Below are positions 18,180 to 27,014 of a stretch of DNA of 64,000 bases, piece after piece (position 1 is the first letter of the stretch; every line of letters starts with the position of its first letter). Origin of the DNA: Galactobacter valiniphilus (GTDB taxonomy: Bacteria > Actinomycetota > Actinomycetes > Actinomycetales > Micrococcaceae). A program made the position numbers and the translations under genes. The notes below the pieces were generated by a model. It saw only the letters and a list, made by a program, of their open reading frames with translations. It was not told where the DNA came from and did no database searches. The DNA is taken from assembly GCF_003575975.1 (NCBI RefSeq), contig NZ_QQXK01000002.1:62001-126000 (forward strand). The letters are read 5' to 3'.

Positions 18180-19490
18180 TCAGCTCAGGCGCTCGGTGAT
18201 GACGGCTTCCGCCGCGCCTAGGTTTAGCGCGATCCATGCTCGAACGACCTTCACGCCAAGTCGATAGTTGGCGACGAGGTCGGCTGGATCAGGCTCGGGC
18301 CGATTCGCGTGTTTGACCGCGTTGTAGCCATCAGCGAGGTCCTTTGCGAACGTCACAGGGGTGGCGGGGAGGCATGAGGCAACCTGCTGGACGATCTTGC
18401 GGACGCGCTGCTCCAGCGTCTTCTTGTCGGCCCGCACAGCGCTCGTCCCGGAATCTATGAACGCCTGATAGCCGAACGCCTCCAGCGCGATGCCAAGCTG
18501 CGCCATGTGCTCATCGATGGTTCCTTCGCGGATATCCAACAAACGTAGGAAGGGGCGGAGCCCGCGTCGGTTCTCTTCTCCAAACTTGAGCCACTTTCGC
18601 ACGCCCGCACTCTTGATGTCAGCGAACACAAAGAGCGGGCGCTCGCTCTTCCCCCAGACCGCTGGCCCCATGCCAGTGGCTGCGGTCTTTACCTCGCACC
18701 ACCGAGATTGAGGTTCTGTGTCGCTCTTGATCGCAGTCTTCTCCTTGTCACTGGTGACCTCGTGGCCGAGGAACGCAACGGGCTTCCAGATCGCGATGCG
18801 CAAGAGGTCGCGCATGGCCCTGTGCACCTGAAGATGTTCCGCCCAGTCACGCTCACTCGTCGTGTACGTCTGGAGCAGGGTTCTGCTGGTGTATCGAACC
18901 TCGGACTCCTGCCAGCTGGGCGCAGTTCCCCTGACAGTTGCGCGCAAGTTGAGTCTGCCGGCGAGACGAAGGTCTGGTGGAACCTCCATCGTCGTGGTGA
19001 CGCTCATTGGAGTCCCGTCCTTCGGGAACGTCATCATCGTCCGGTGTGCCCAGAGATCCAACCAATTACCTAGCCCATCGATCTCGGAGCGAAACCCGTT
19101 GATCTTGGCATAGTTTCTTGCGTGGGCGGCCTTCTCGACGGCAAAGTTGGCGACGAGTTCACCGACCCCTGATGCTGCGGCGAAGCCACCGATGGAAAAG
19201 GAGCCACCACCGGCGCTTCGGCAGCCAACGAGCCCAACGGTTCCCTTGTTGTCGAAGTAGTCCAATTCGGTAGGCGGCTGCTCGGGTGGTAACACCTTCC
19301 CGTTCTCGCCGATGTACTGACCCAAGTCACTCCAGAACCAGCGCTCAGGAGAGTTTCCGAGCAAGTATGGCACGCGGAGCAGAACACCACCCCGCGCGTG
19401 CTCATCGAGTGTTGCCGGGAGCAGCTCGGAGTAGTCATCCTTCAACCTGAGGTGTCCGACCCTGGACCTTGATGCGGCAGCCTCAGCCAT
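18180..19490 (-). CDS. ApeA-like HEPN-domain defence protein
   Basis: 436 aa, last gene of the defence operon; it overlaps hsdR by 8 bases. The N-terminal 250 residues resemble the ApeA N-terminal sensor domain (GLVGCRS at 86-92, INGFRSEIDGLGNWLDL at 130-146, MRDLLRIAIWKPVAFLG at 226-242). The C-terminal part (about 320-430) is a helical HEPN-like bundle. HEPN RNases in abortive infection use an R-x4-6-H motif; here the matching segment reads YNAVKH (389-394), with Tyr where Arg is expected, so activity is uncertain. The likely role is phage-triggered RNA cleavage backing up the restriction system. The family call is from memory of motifs. Confidence 0.55.
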   Translation of the reverse strand: MAEAAASRSRVGHLRLKDDYSELLPATLDEHARGGVLLRVPYLLGNSPERWFWSDLGQYIGENGKVLPPEQPPTELDYFDNKGTVGLVGCRSAGGGSFSIGGFAAASGVGELVANFAVEKAAHARNYAKINGFRSEIDGLGNWLDLWAHRTMMTFPKDGTPMSVTTTMEVPPDLRLAGRLNLRATVRGTAPSWQESEVRYTSRTLLQTYTTSERDWAEHLQVHRAMRDLLRIAIWKPVAFLGHEVTSDKEKTAIKSDTEPQSRWCEVKTAATGMGPAVWGKSERPLFVFADIKSAGVRKWLKFGEENRRGLRPFLRLLDIREGTIDEHMAQLGIALEAFGYQAFIDSGTSAVRADKKTLEQRVRKIVQQVASCLPATPVTFAKDLADGYNAVKHANRPEPDPADLVANYRLGVKVVRAWIALNLGAAEAVITERLS

Positions 19491-22400
19491 CCGTGCCTCG
19501 CAGTTGCCTCGCTACCTGTGCGGCAAAGGCTGAGTCGGCGTGGATGCGCGCGACGACATCGTCGGCGACCTTGTTCACGTCGATCGGACCGGTGTACTCG
19601 ACCTGCACACGGTCGCTCGGGTAGCTGAAGTCGATTCGGGGCGAGTACGCGCTCTCGCCGTTGTCGCCGTAGGCGGTGAGGACGTGGTCGAAGACCAACT
19701 GCACTTTGGTGTGGAAGATTGAGACGGTGTACGGCACTTCCGGCAGACTCTGGTCAAGGACGCGGCGGATGGTGCTGTTGACGTCGTTGTTGGTAGCGAC
19801 TTTGCGCCGCCAGTCCTGCACGAGCTTCTCGTGGAGGTGTTCCAGAAGTCGCTTCGCGCTCGCCTTGACGGTCTCTCGCTCCTCGGCGGTCAGGACGGGA
19901 TCGGGTTGGGTGAGCAGGTCGAAGATCGCGAGTTCTTCCTCGGTCATGTCCTCTCGAACGGCCCGTTCCTCCTCGACGGTCAGGGTCTGGGACAGTTCGA
20001 TGAGACGGCGCAGGTACTCGTCGATGTTCACGCTGCCCGCGTTGTAGTCCGCTATGAGCTGTTCAATACGCTCGACCAGCTCGTAACGAGTCGGGTTCCG
20101 CAGAGCTGCACCAATGGCCTGCTGGCGGAGCAATTGAGCAAGCCGGTCAGTCTCGGCGCGCCGCCGGCCCGCGAACTTGGCGGCGAGGCCGTCGAAGTCG
20201 ATGAGAGACAGGTCGATCAGCGGGTCGGGGTTGGCTCCTTCGGCGGCGGCCCGGATGACGTACTCTTCCGCGCCGACCGAGCGGTCGAGTAGCGCGTCGA
20301 CCGCGTCTGCCACGGCCGAGATGTCGGCCTCGGGTGGGCGTGTGACTTCGACGATGCGCTCGTGGAGCACGCGGATCGCGGCGACGGTGCGTTGCTGGGC
20401 GGCGGCCTTCGGGTTCGGTAGGAGCGCTTTGAAGAGCTTGCGCACTTGCCGCGCTTTGCCGGTGAAGTCGTTGCGGGTCTCCTCATCGACCAGCAGCGCC
20501 TCGACCGCAGCGTCGCGCTTGGCGATGTGGTCAAAGCCTTCCGCGTCACGCATCGCCAGGAAGTCGACGCCAGCGTTCGAGCAGAACGAGATCAGCTCGG
20601 CCACCGCTGCGTCCAGCTCGCCGGCGAGTGCGTCGATGATCTCGATGGGCGACTCACCAGCGCTCGCTGCGCCGTAGACGGCGAGTGCCTTCTCCAGGTT
20701 CCGGAAGACGCCGACGTAGTCGACGATCAGCCCGTTGTCTTTCTCGGGGAAGACGCGGTTGGCGCGGGCGATGGTCTGCATCAGGGTGTGGTTCTTCATC
20801 GGCCGGTCGAGGTAGACCGTCGACACGCTCGGCGCGTCGAAGCCGGTCATCCACATGGCGCAGACGAAGACGAGCCGCAGTGGGTCGTCGGGGTCTTTGA
20901 ACTTCTCGGCCAGGTCTTCACGGTTCATCCGCTCGCGGTGCGGGCGAATGTCGAGGCCCAGGTCGTCGAGCGTCTTCAGCTCGTTCTGGCTCTGCGAGAC
21001 GACGACTGCCATGTCGGTGGTCTCCATCAGCGCGATGCGCGAAGCGAGCCAGGGCCGCTCCAGTTCTGGCAGTGCATCGTGCTGTTGGCGCAGCCCGGCC
21101 AGGTGTTCGACCCACGCCTCCTGCACCAGGTCATACATGCGCACGGCGGCGGCTTTGTCGAGCCCGACGTACATCGCCTTGCCCGAGAACCCCCGCCCGA
21201 CGAAATGCCGCACCAGATCAGCCGCGATGGTCTTCAGTCGCTCCGGGCGGGTCAGCAGCGTGTACTGCGTGCCGAACTCGCGCGCCAACGCGCCCTCGGC
21301 GTCTTCATCAAGCTCTGCAGCTTCGAGGAGTGCGTCGAGCTCGTCGGAGAAGTTCTCGTTGACCAGTTGCAGCTCGGGGATGCGGTTCTCGTAATAGAGC
21401 GGGACCGTCGCGCCGTCTTCGATGGCATCGCGGAAGTTGTAGATGCTGACGTACTCGCCGAACTGCTCGCGGGTCGCCTGCTCTTCACCTGCGATCAGCG
21501 GCGTGCCGGTGAAGCCCATCATCGACGCGTTGGGCAGCGCCCGACGCATGTTCAACGCGAGGGTGTCGTACTGGCTGCGGTGCGCCTCGTCGGTGATGAC
21601 GATGATGTCCGAGCGCTCCGAGAGCACCGGCATCACTCGTTCCCCCGCCGCCTTCGACGGCTGGAACTTCTGGATCAGTGTGAACACATAGCGGTGATCG
21701 GCGGCGAGCAGCTCGCGAAGATGAGCGATGGATGCCGCGTGAACTCGGGCCTCGGGCGGAACCGCGGCGGCGTCGGCGAACTCGCCGTGTAGCTGGGTGT
21801 CGAGTTCGGTGCGGTCGGTGACCATCACGAACGTCCACTTGCCAGCAATCTGACGCAGCACCTTCTGCGTGAACCACAGCATCGACAGCGACTTGCCCGA
21901 GCCCTGGGTGTGCCAGAAGACCCCGAGCCGCTTGTCCCGCTCGGCACGAGCCCGGCGCAGGTTCTCGATGGCGGCGTTGACCCCGAGGTACTGGTGGGAG
22001 CGGGCAACGTTCTTGACCAGGCCGCCCGGGCGCTCCAGGTACGCGACGAAGTTCTCGAACAGGTCGAGCAGGATCGCCGGGTCACACGTGCCCCGCAGCG
22101 CGGTCTCCAGCGCGATCGCGCCACGGGTGCCAGCGGCGTCGACAACCTTCCAGTCGCCGAAGAACTCCCACGGAGCATACGTCGCCCCAACCTTCGCGTC
22201 GCTGCCGTTGGAGAGCAGCACTAAGCAATTCGGGGTGAACAGCTGCGGGATCGTGTCACGGTAGTCGGTCAGGTTGTCGTCATACGCCGACTTCAGCGCG
22301 ACACCCGGCTCCTTGAACTCCATCAACACCAACGGCACACCGTTGATAAAGAGAGCAACATCAAGCCTGCGGGAGTGAAGGTGGCCCTTCACCCACATCT

Positions 22401-22806
22401 GCTGCACCGCCAACAGATCGTTGTCGGCGGGGTTCTTCAGGTCGAGGTAGCGCAGCGTCTCGATCCGCTTCTCGCCGCGATCGTCTGTCCACTCCGCCCG
22501 GTAGCCGTCACGCAGCAGGTCGTACACCTCACGGTTCGCACGTACCCGGTCCATGACCGAGCGGTCCTTGGTGAGCACCTCGATCGCCTCGTTGATCGAC
22601 GTGTCGGGAACGTCGGTGTCGTTGAGTTTTCGCATTGCGAACCGCAGCCGATGCGTGAGCACCACGTCATGCTGGGAGTCGCGACCGAGCGTGCCTTGGG
22701 CTCCGAGTGTCTCCTGAAAGGCGTCTACCTGCGTCCAACCGAGCTGGCCCAGCACCTCCATGCTGGGCTTCTCGACGTACGCGAACTCCGGACCCGACGG
22801 CGTCAT
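19483..22806 (-). CDS. hsdR: Type I restriction enzyme, R subunit
   Basis: 1107 aa, full length for the family. The N-terminal nuclease domain has D149 and the E163-x-K165 of LVLMEFK. The helicase part has Walker A HTQGSGKS (299-306), DEAH box ITDEAHRSQYD (D406-H409) and the motif V-like TGFDAPSVSTVYLDRP. The C-terminal helical domain joins the R subunit to the M2S1 core. It translocates and cuts unmodified DNA. Its start overlaps the hsdS stop by 4 bases and its end overlaps the HEPN gene by 8, so expression is translationally coupled. Confidence 0.93.
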   Translation of the reverse strand: MTPSGPEFAYVEKPSMEVLGQLGWTQVDAFQETLGAQGTLGRDSQHDVVLTHRLRFAMRKLNDTDVPDTSINEAIEVLTKDRSVMDRVRANREVYDLLRDGYRAEWTDDRGEKRIETLRYLDLKNPADNDLLAVQQMWVKGHLHSRRLDVALFINGVPLVLMEFKEPGVALKSAYDDNLTDYRDTIPQLFTPNCLVLLSNGSDAKVGATYAPWEFFGDWKVVDAAGTRGAIALETALRGTCDPAILLDLFENFVAYLERPGGLVKNVARSHQYLGVNAAIENLRRARAERDKRLGVFWHTQGSGKSLSMLWFTQKVLRQIAGKWTFVMVTDRTELDTQLHGEFADAAAVPPEARVHAASIAHLRELLAADHRYVFTLIQKFQPSKAAGERVMPVLSERSDIIVITDEAHRSQYDTLALNMRRALPNASMMGFTGTPLIAGEEQATREQFGEYVSIYNFRDAIEDGATVPLYYENRIPELQLVNENFSDELDALLEAAELDEDAEGALAREFGTQYTLLTRPERLKTIAADLVRHFVGRGFSGKAMYVGLDKAAAVRMYDLVQEAWVEHLAGLRQQHDALPELERPWLASRIALMETTDMAVVVSQSQNELKTLDDLGLDIRPHRERMNREDLAEKFKDPDDPLRLVFVCAMWMTGFDAPSVSTVYLDRPMKNHTLMQTIARANRVFPEKDNGLIVDYVGVFRNLEKALAVYGAASAGESPIEIIDALAGELDAAVAELISFCSNAGVDFLAMRDAEGFDHIAKRDAAVEALLVDEETRNDFTGKARQVRKLFKALLPNPKAAAQQRTVAAIRVLHERIVEVTRPPEADISAVADAVDALLDRSVGAEEYVIRAAAEGANPDPLIDLSLIDFDGLAAKFAGRRRAETDRLAQLLRQQAIGAALRNPTRYELVERIEQLIADYNAGSVNIDEYLRRLIELSQTLTVEEERAVREDMTEEELAIFDLLTQPDPVLTAEERETVKASAKRLLEHLHEKLVQDWRRKVATNNDVNSTIRRVLDQSLPEVPYTVSIFHTKVQLVFDHVLTAYGDNGESAYSPRIDFSYPSDRVQVEYTGPIDVNKVADDVVARIHADSAFAAQVARQLRGTDG

Positions 22807-24092
22807 GACCCGACCCCCTCCCCCACCAAGGCATCCAGGTCGAGCGCCGACACATCGATCTGACCAGTGACAAGCTTCGGCAGCAGCAGATCGCGCAACT
22901 CTGCCAACGAGGAGGATTCCGCACGCAGAGTCCAGCTCAGTTCATGCATTGGGTTGACCTTCTCGGCAAAGGCAGCGTCAACAGCGGCGTCCGGCACGGC
23001 AACCGCTGCTTCCTCGAAGTCAATGGCACGGACTGCGGGATACGCCGAGCCAGTCGCCCGCCCGACAAGCCAGTTCGAGAAGGCCGTCGTCGATGTCGTC
23101 TCGAACAGAAAGGCCGAGGAAACGGTCGTCGGCGTCAGTACAGCCAAGCCAGTTGAGGCGATCCAGTCTTCCGCTGGGGCGACAGCCAGTGCGTGTGCCC
23201 GACGGTTCGGTCGCACGGTCGCCCAGACCGTGTCGCCGGGGTTGAGCACTCGTCGGGCTCGCCCAGGTGCGTTCGCTCCCTCAACGGCATTCAACGCGCC
23301 GATCTCACGCTCGCCAAGTGCCGTGATGTCGAGGTACCTGAACACCTCATCTGACGCGGGCTTGCGGGATGACCGGTTGACTCCTGCGATCTCCGAAAGG
23401 TTGCACACCTGCCACCCCTCGGGGAGGGGGCCGAGGGTGGAGTCGACGAGGGGCACGTCTTCATAGCCCGGGTAGCGGAACTTCACGAACCACTCGCGGT
23501 AGATGGCCCGCGCCATCTCCTCCAGCACCGCCACCCGCCGCCGATTGTTCTCAATCAGGTCGTCGAATGCTTCGAGGACAGTGACCAACGAGTCTTGGAT
23601 TGCGAGCGGTGGGATCGGCACTGGCATCCGTTCAACAATCCCAGCATTGAGGTTGGGCATAGTCGCCCCAACCGCGTGCCCTTCGAGGTAGTCAGATGCA
23701 AGCCTTGTATGGAAGAAGAAGCGAAGGTAGGCGGGCCGCACGGTCTCCGACTTCCCTGGGTGAACTCGCATAGAGCCGGTCCCGCAGAAGGCAGGAAGGT
23801 CTTCAGCGAAGACCCACGCGGTGCGGCCGACGTCGCCCCGACGCGACAGAACAACGTCGTTCGCAGAGAGGAGATGTTGCTGAAGGCGGGCGGCGGTGGA
23901 GTCATCGATCCGCGCGATCGTGGTCGTGTCTATACGCCCCCGCGCCATGTCCTTCGGCATCACGACAGGGATGCCATCCGGGTCATCCGTGTAGTCGCTC
24001 CGGTGCAGCTGAGAGCCAAACGGTCCCGTCCGGATGAATCCACCACCGGCACGGCAAATCTCGCCCAGGGTGATCGTCGGCCACTCGGTCAT
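22803..24092 (-). CDS. hsdS: Type I restriction enzyme, specificity subunit
   Basis: 429 aa. Two target-recognition domains are visible: the first begins at WPTITLGEICRAGGGFIRTG and ends with the conserved helix start IPPLAIQDSLVTVLEAFDDL. The second begins with PLPEGWQVCNLSEIAG and is followed by LRAESSSLAELRDLLLPKLV. The helical spacers after each domain set the gap between the two half-sites. It determines the DNA sequence for both methylation and cleavage. It overlaps hsdM and hsdR by 4 bases each. The recognised sequence cannot be predicted here. Confidence 0.92.
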   Translation of the reverse strand: MTEWPTITLGEICRAGGGFIRTGPFGSQLHRSDYTDDPDGIPVVMPKDMARGRIDTTTIARIDDSTAARLQQHLLSANDVVLSRRGDVGRTAWVFAEDLPAFCGTGSMRVHPGKSETVRPAYLRFFFHTRLASDYLEGHAVGATMPNLNAGIVERMPVPIPPLAIQDSLVTVLEAFDDLIENNRRRVAVLEEMARAIYREWFVKFRYPGYEDVPLVDSTLGPLPEGWQVCNLSEIAGVNRSSRKPASDEVFRYLDITALGEREIGALNAVEGANAPGRARRVLNPGDTVWATVRPNRRAHALAVAPAEDWIASTGLAVLTPTTVSSAFLFETTSTTAFSNWLVGRATGSAYPAVRAIDFEEAAVAVPDAAVDAAFAEKVNPMHELSWTLRAESSSLAELRDLLLPKLVTGQIDVSALDLDALVGEGVGS

Positions 24093-25639
24093 GCGTCGAG
24101 AATCCCTTGGACGGCGGCATCCACCTTGGCGCGCAGCACTCCCGCCTCGTCGCTAAGCCGAGTGAACTCTTCGTAGAGCTCTCCGAGCTTGGCTGCGAAG
24201 TCCTCATCGTCTTCGTCAACAACTGCCGAGCCGGTGTAACGGCCGGGGTTGAGACTCCAGCCCTGCGCCTCGATCTCACCGCGAGTGGCGACCTTGCACA
24301 GGCCCGCGACATCCACGTACTGCCCCTCGGGGAAGTTCTCGGCCAGCAGCGCCTCGCTGCCTGCTCCGGTCTCGACGTCCTCGCCCCGGTAGAGGCGGAC
24401 GATGCCTGCGAGGAACTCGATCTGCTCGGGTGTGAAGTCACGGTGGGCGCGGTCGATCTGGTTGTAGATGTGCCTGGCATCGATGAACAGCACCGTGTCT
24501 TCGCGCGGAGTGCCGAGCTTGGCTCTGTCGAGGAACCACAGCGTCACCGGCAGCGTCACTGTGTAGAAGAAGTTGGAGCCGATGGCGATCATCACGTCGA
24601 CCGCGCCAGACTCGATGAGTTGCTTGCGCAGGTCCTTTTCGGAATGCCCGGCGTCGCCCGCGCTGTTCGCCATGACGAACCCGGCGCGACCCGTCGGCGC
24701 GAGGGCCGCATAGAACTGCTGAATCCACAGGTAGTTGCCGTTGTCAGCCTTGGGCAAGCCGAGGGGGAACCGCTTGTCGCCGGCGAGCTGCTCCTTCTTG
24801 ATCTTGTCGACGTTGAACGGTGGGTTGGCCATCACGTAGTCGAACGCGCCAACCGCGCGATGGGGGTCTTCGTAGTAGCTGTTGGCCTGACGGATGTCAC
24901 CGGAGAGCCCGTGGAGGGCGAGGTTCATCTTGGCCAGCGGCACGGTGTCTTCGGTCTTTTCGGTTCCGAAGACCGAAAGCTTGCGGGTGGGGTTGTCGTG
25001 ATGACGTTCGACGAACTTCGCGCACTGCACGAACATGCCGCCTGAGCCGCAGGCCGGGTCGAAGACCCGGCCTTGGAAGGGCTCCAGAATCTCAACGATC
25101 AGCCGGACGATCGAGTAGGGCGTGAAGTACTCACCGCCACCCTTGCCTTCCTGGGCGGCGAAGTTGGAGAGGAAGTCTTCGTAGATGAACCCGAACGCAT
25201 CGCCTTCGAGTTGCGTGGGCAGCGGTGCGAAGAGTCGCAGCAGTTCGATCAGCGTCGGGCGTTCCAGCTTCTGGTAGCCGCGGGGCAGGATGTCTTTCAG
25301 CTCGGGGTTGGTGGCCTCGATGGCCTTGATCGCGTCATCCACGGCCTTGCCGATGTCGTCGCCTTCGGGCAGCCCAACCAGGTACGACAGCCGCGATTCG
25401 TCAGGCACGTACAGCACCGACTTCGCCTTGTAGTCGGCGACAGTGGCGGGGTTGCGTGCGGATGCCCGCGATTCGACCTCGGCCCTGATCCCTTCGAAGC
25501 GATTCTCGGCGTAGGCTAAGAAGACCAGCCCGAGCACCGGGTCGCGGTACTGCACCGGGGTCAGCTTCGAGTTCGCACGCAACTCATCGGCCGCCGCCCA
25601 CAGCGTGGCGCGCACCTTGGCGAGGTCAGTCGTTCTCAA
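24089..25639 (-). CDS. hsdM: Type I restriction enzyme, adenine methyltransferase subunit
   Basis: 516 aa. An N-terminal helical domain (1-150) is followed by the SAM-binding motif FDPACGSGGMF (193-203) and the catalytic NPPF (272-275) of an N6-adenine methyltransferase. LPVTLWFLDRAK and VLFIDARHIYNQIDRAHRDF are further family marks. It methylates the host's own sites as M2S1. It overlaps the preceding unknown gene and hsdS by 4 bases on each side. Confidence 0.95.
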   Translation of the reverse strand: MRTTDLAKVRATLWAAADELRANSKLTPVQYRDPVLGLVFLAYAENRFEGIRAEVESRASARNPATVADYKAKSVLYVPDESRLSYLVGLPEGDDIGKAVDDAIKAIEATNPELKDILPRGYQKLERPTLIELLRLFAPLPTQLEGDAFGFIYEDFLSNFAAQEGKGGGEYFTPYSIVRLIVEILEPFQGRVFDPACGSGGMFVQCAKFVERHHDNPTRKLSVFGTEKTEDTVPLAKMNLALHGLSGDIRQANSYYEDPHRAVGAFDYVMANPPFNVDKIKKEQLAGDKRFPLGLPKADNGNYLWIQQFYAALAPTGRAGFVMANSAGDAGHSEKDLRKQLIESGAVDVMIAIGSNFFYTVTLPVTLWFLDRAKLGTPREDTVLFIDARHIYNQIDRAHRDFTPEQIEFLAGIVRLYRGEDVETGAGSEALLAENFPEGQYVDVAGLCKVATRGEIEAQGWSLNPGRYTGSAVVDEDDEDFAAKLGELYEEFTRLSDEAGVLRAKVDAAVQGILDA

Positions 25640-26349
25640 CTCTGGTTCCGTTCTTTCAGCGCCTGGCGCATCGCGCGGCGAATCATGCTGTGCGACTGCG
25701 GGTTCTTCAGCAGTTCCTGATAGGTCGGCCCTTCCCTGTCAGCGCGAAGCCAGTCTAGGCACGCCTGCGTCTCGACCCTCAGCTCATCGCTGCTCGTTAC
25801 GTCGCACCATTCCTCGATCAGGTCAGCTTCCTCGTAGAAGGCGACGGTCTGCTCGTGGAACGTGTGGGTGGGCACCACGACCCGGGAGCTGTAGTGCACC
25901 CACCGCTGAAGAAGCAGGTTCACTCCGAACGGCGACAACGAGGCGACCCGTGCGGTCAGCAGATCGGGGGCCACTGTGTAGAGGTTGTCGAAGTTCGCCG
26001 CCTGATGCCGACTCTGGCTCGTCACCTCGGGGCGGACGTCGGGCAGTGGCATCAGGTTGAAGTTGCCACCCACCCAGCCGCGCTCGTCGAGTTCCGTGCG
26101 ATTCGACACCTCGGCAACAAGCACTTGCCAGGCGAGATCGACGCCGTTCGTGCGCATCGAACACGGGTGTTGGAGGACCACGACGGAGCGCGCTTTCGTC
26201 TTGCCAGTCGATCCGGGGAGTTGGACGCTGGTGAACACGTCACCGGTAAAGATAGGTCGGGTTGCCGAGACCTCGTCACCGCGCGCACGGTAGAGAGCGT
26301 CCCAGTCTGGGACACCCTCCACGTACGGGGATTCGAGGTCGTGGCTCAA
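25636..26349 (-). CDS. Unknown 237-aa protein of the defence operon
   Basis: No family is recognised. The N-terminal part reads TGDVFTSVQLPGSTGKTKAR followed by SVVVLQHPCSMRTNG, a strand-rich stretch a little like the G-D-[IV] and R-x-x-[VL]-V-[LV] strands of MazF/PemK barrels; this is a weak, eye-level resemblance only. The C-terminal half is helical and ends in a basic tail (MIRRAMRQALKERNQ). It starts 2 bases after the HTH gene and overlaps hsdM by 4 bases, so it is made together with the methylase. It could be a restriction regulator, a toxin-like effector or an anti-restriction sensor. Confidence 0.7.
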   Translation of the reverse strand: MSHDLESPYVEGVPDWDALYRARGDEVSATRPIFTGDVFTSVQLPGSTGKTKARSVVVLQHPCSMRTNGVDLAWQVLVAEVSNRTELDERGWVGGNFNLMPLPDVRPEVTSQSRHQAANFDNLYTVAPDLLTARVASLSPFGVNLLLQRWVHYSSRVVVPTHTFHEQTVAFYEEADLIEEWCDVTSSDELRVETQACLDWLRADREGPTYQELLKNPQSHSMIRRAMRQALKERNQS

Positions 26350-26351
26350 GA

Positions 26352-27014
26352 TCAGCCCTTCATGCGAATCGAGCGGTTGCCGTCGCCCGCCTCGAAGACC
26401 TCGAAGTCGGATCGGTACCGTTCGCGCCAGTCGGGGTCGAACTCCGACAGCAGCGCTTCGGGGTCTACGTGACCGCTCGCGAACTCGAACACGAGGTCTG
26501 CACGATTGGCGGCGTAGAGCACGATCGGCGTGACAGGAGCAGACGAAGAGAGCGGCATCTCGAACCAGGAGGCGATCTCATCGACCATGTAGTCGTGACC
26601 CGTGATCAGGTCACACGCCGCGAGCAAGCTCGCGAGCCGACCGCGGCTGTCGCCTGAGGCTTTCTCACCCTTACGCCACTTCTGCACTGCGGGCACACTC
26701 ACGCCGACCATTCGTGCGATGTCACGCCAGGCGAACCCGAGATCAGCAAGCTCCGTGAGCATCGATGTCACGCTGGCCTTGCCGCGCTCAGCTGCCGCCG
26801 TGCGCCACTCGTCCTCGTGGGTGCGCTTGTGGAGGTCGTCTACGTCGTCGTGGAGCGCACGGGCTACGCTCCGGATTCCGCCAACTTCCGTTGTCAAACG
26901 TGGAGGCGTAAGTCTCGTTTCGGTCAGGTTTCGAGTGAACGCGGAGTCGCCCGCAGTAGCGCGGGATCCCAGTGCCGACTCAACAGCGGCGTTCCGCACC
27001 AAGGTGTCAGCCAT
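26352..27014 (-). CDS. Helix-turn-helix protein (Xre/MbcA-ParS-like) of the defence operon
   Basis: 220 aa. A helix-turn-helix lies near residues 90-115 (LGFAWRDIARMVGVSVPAVQ then KWRKGEK), followed by a helical segment and a C-terminal part ending in a DPEALLSEFDPDW motif that recalls the MbcA/ParS/Xre antitoxin class. The first 60 residues are polar. It overlaps the TIGR04255 gene by 8 bases. It could repress the operon promoter or bind a partner; as second gene of the operon it is well placed for autoregulation. The antitoxin comparison is inference. Confidence 0.65.
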   Translation of the reverse strand: MADTLVRNAAVESALGSRATAGDSAFTRNLTETRLTPPRLTTEVGGIRSVARALHDDVDDLHKRTHEDEWRTAAAERGKASVTSMLTELADLGFAWRDIARMVGVSVPAVQKWRKGEKASGDSRGRLASLLAACDLITGHDYMVDEIASWFEMPLSSSAPVTPIVLYAANRADLVFEFASGHVDPEALLSEFDPDWRERYRSDFEVFEAGDGNRSIRMKG

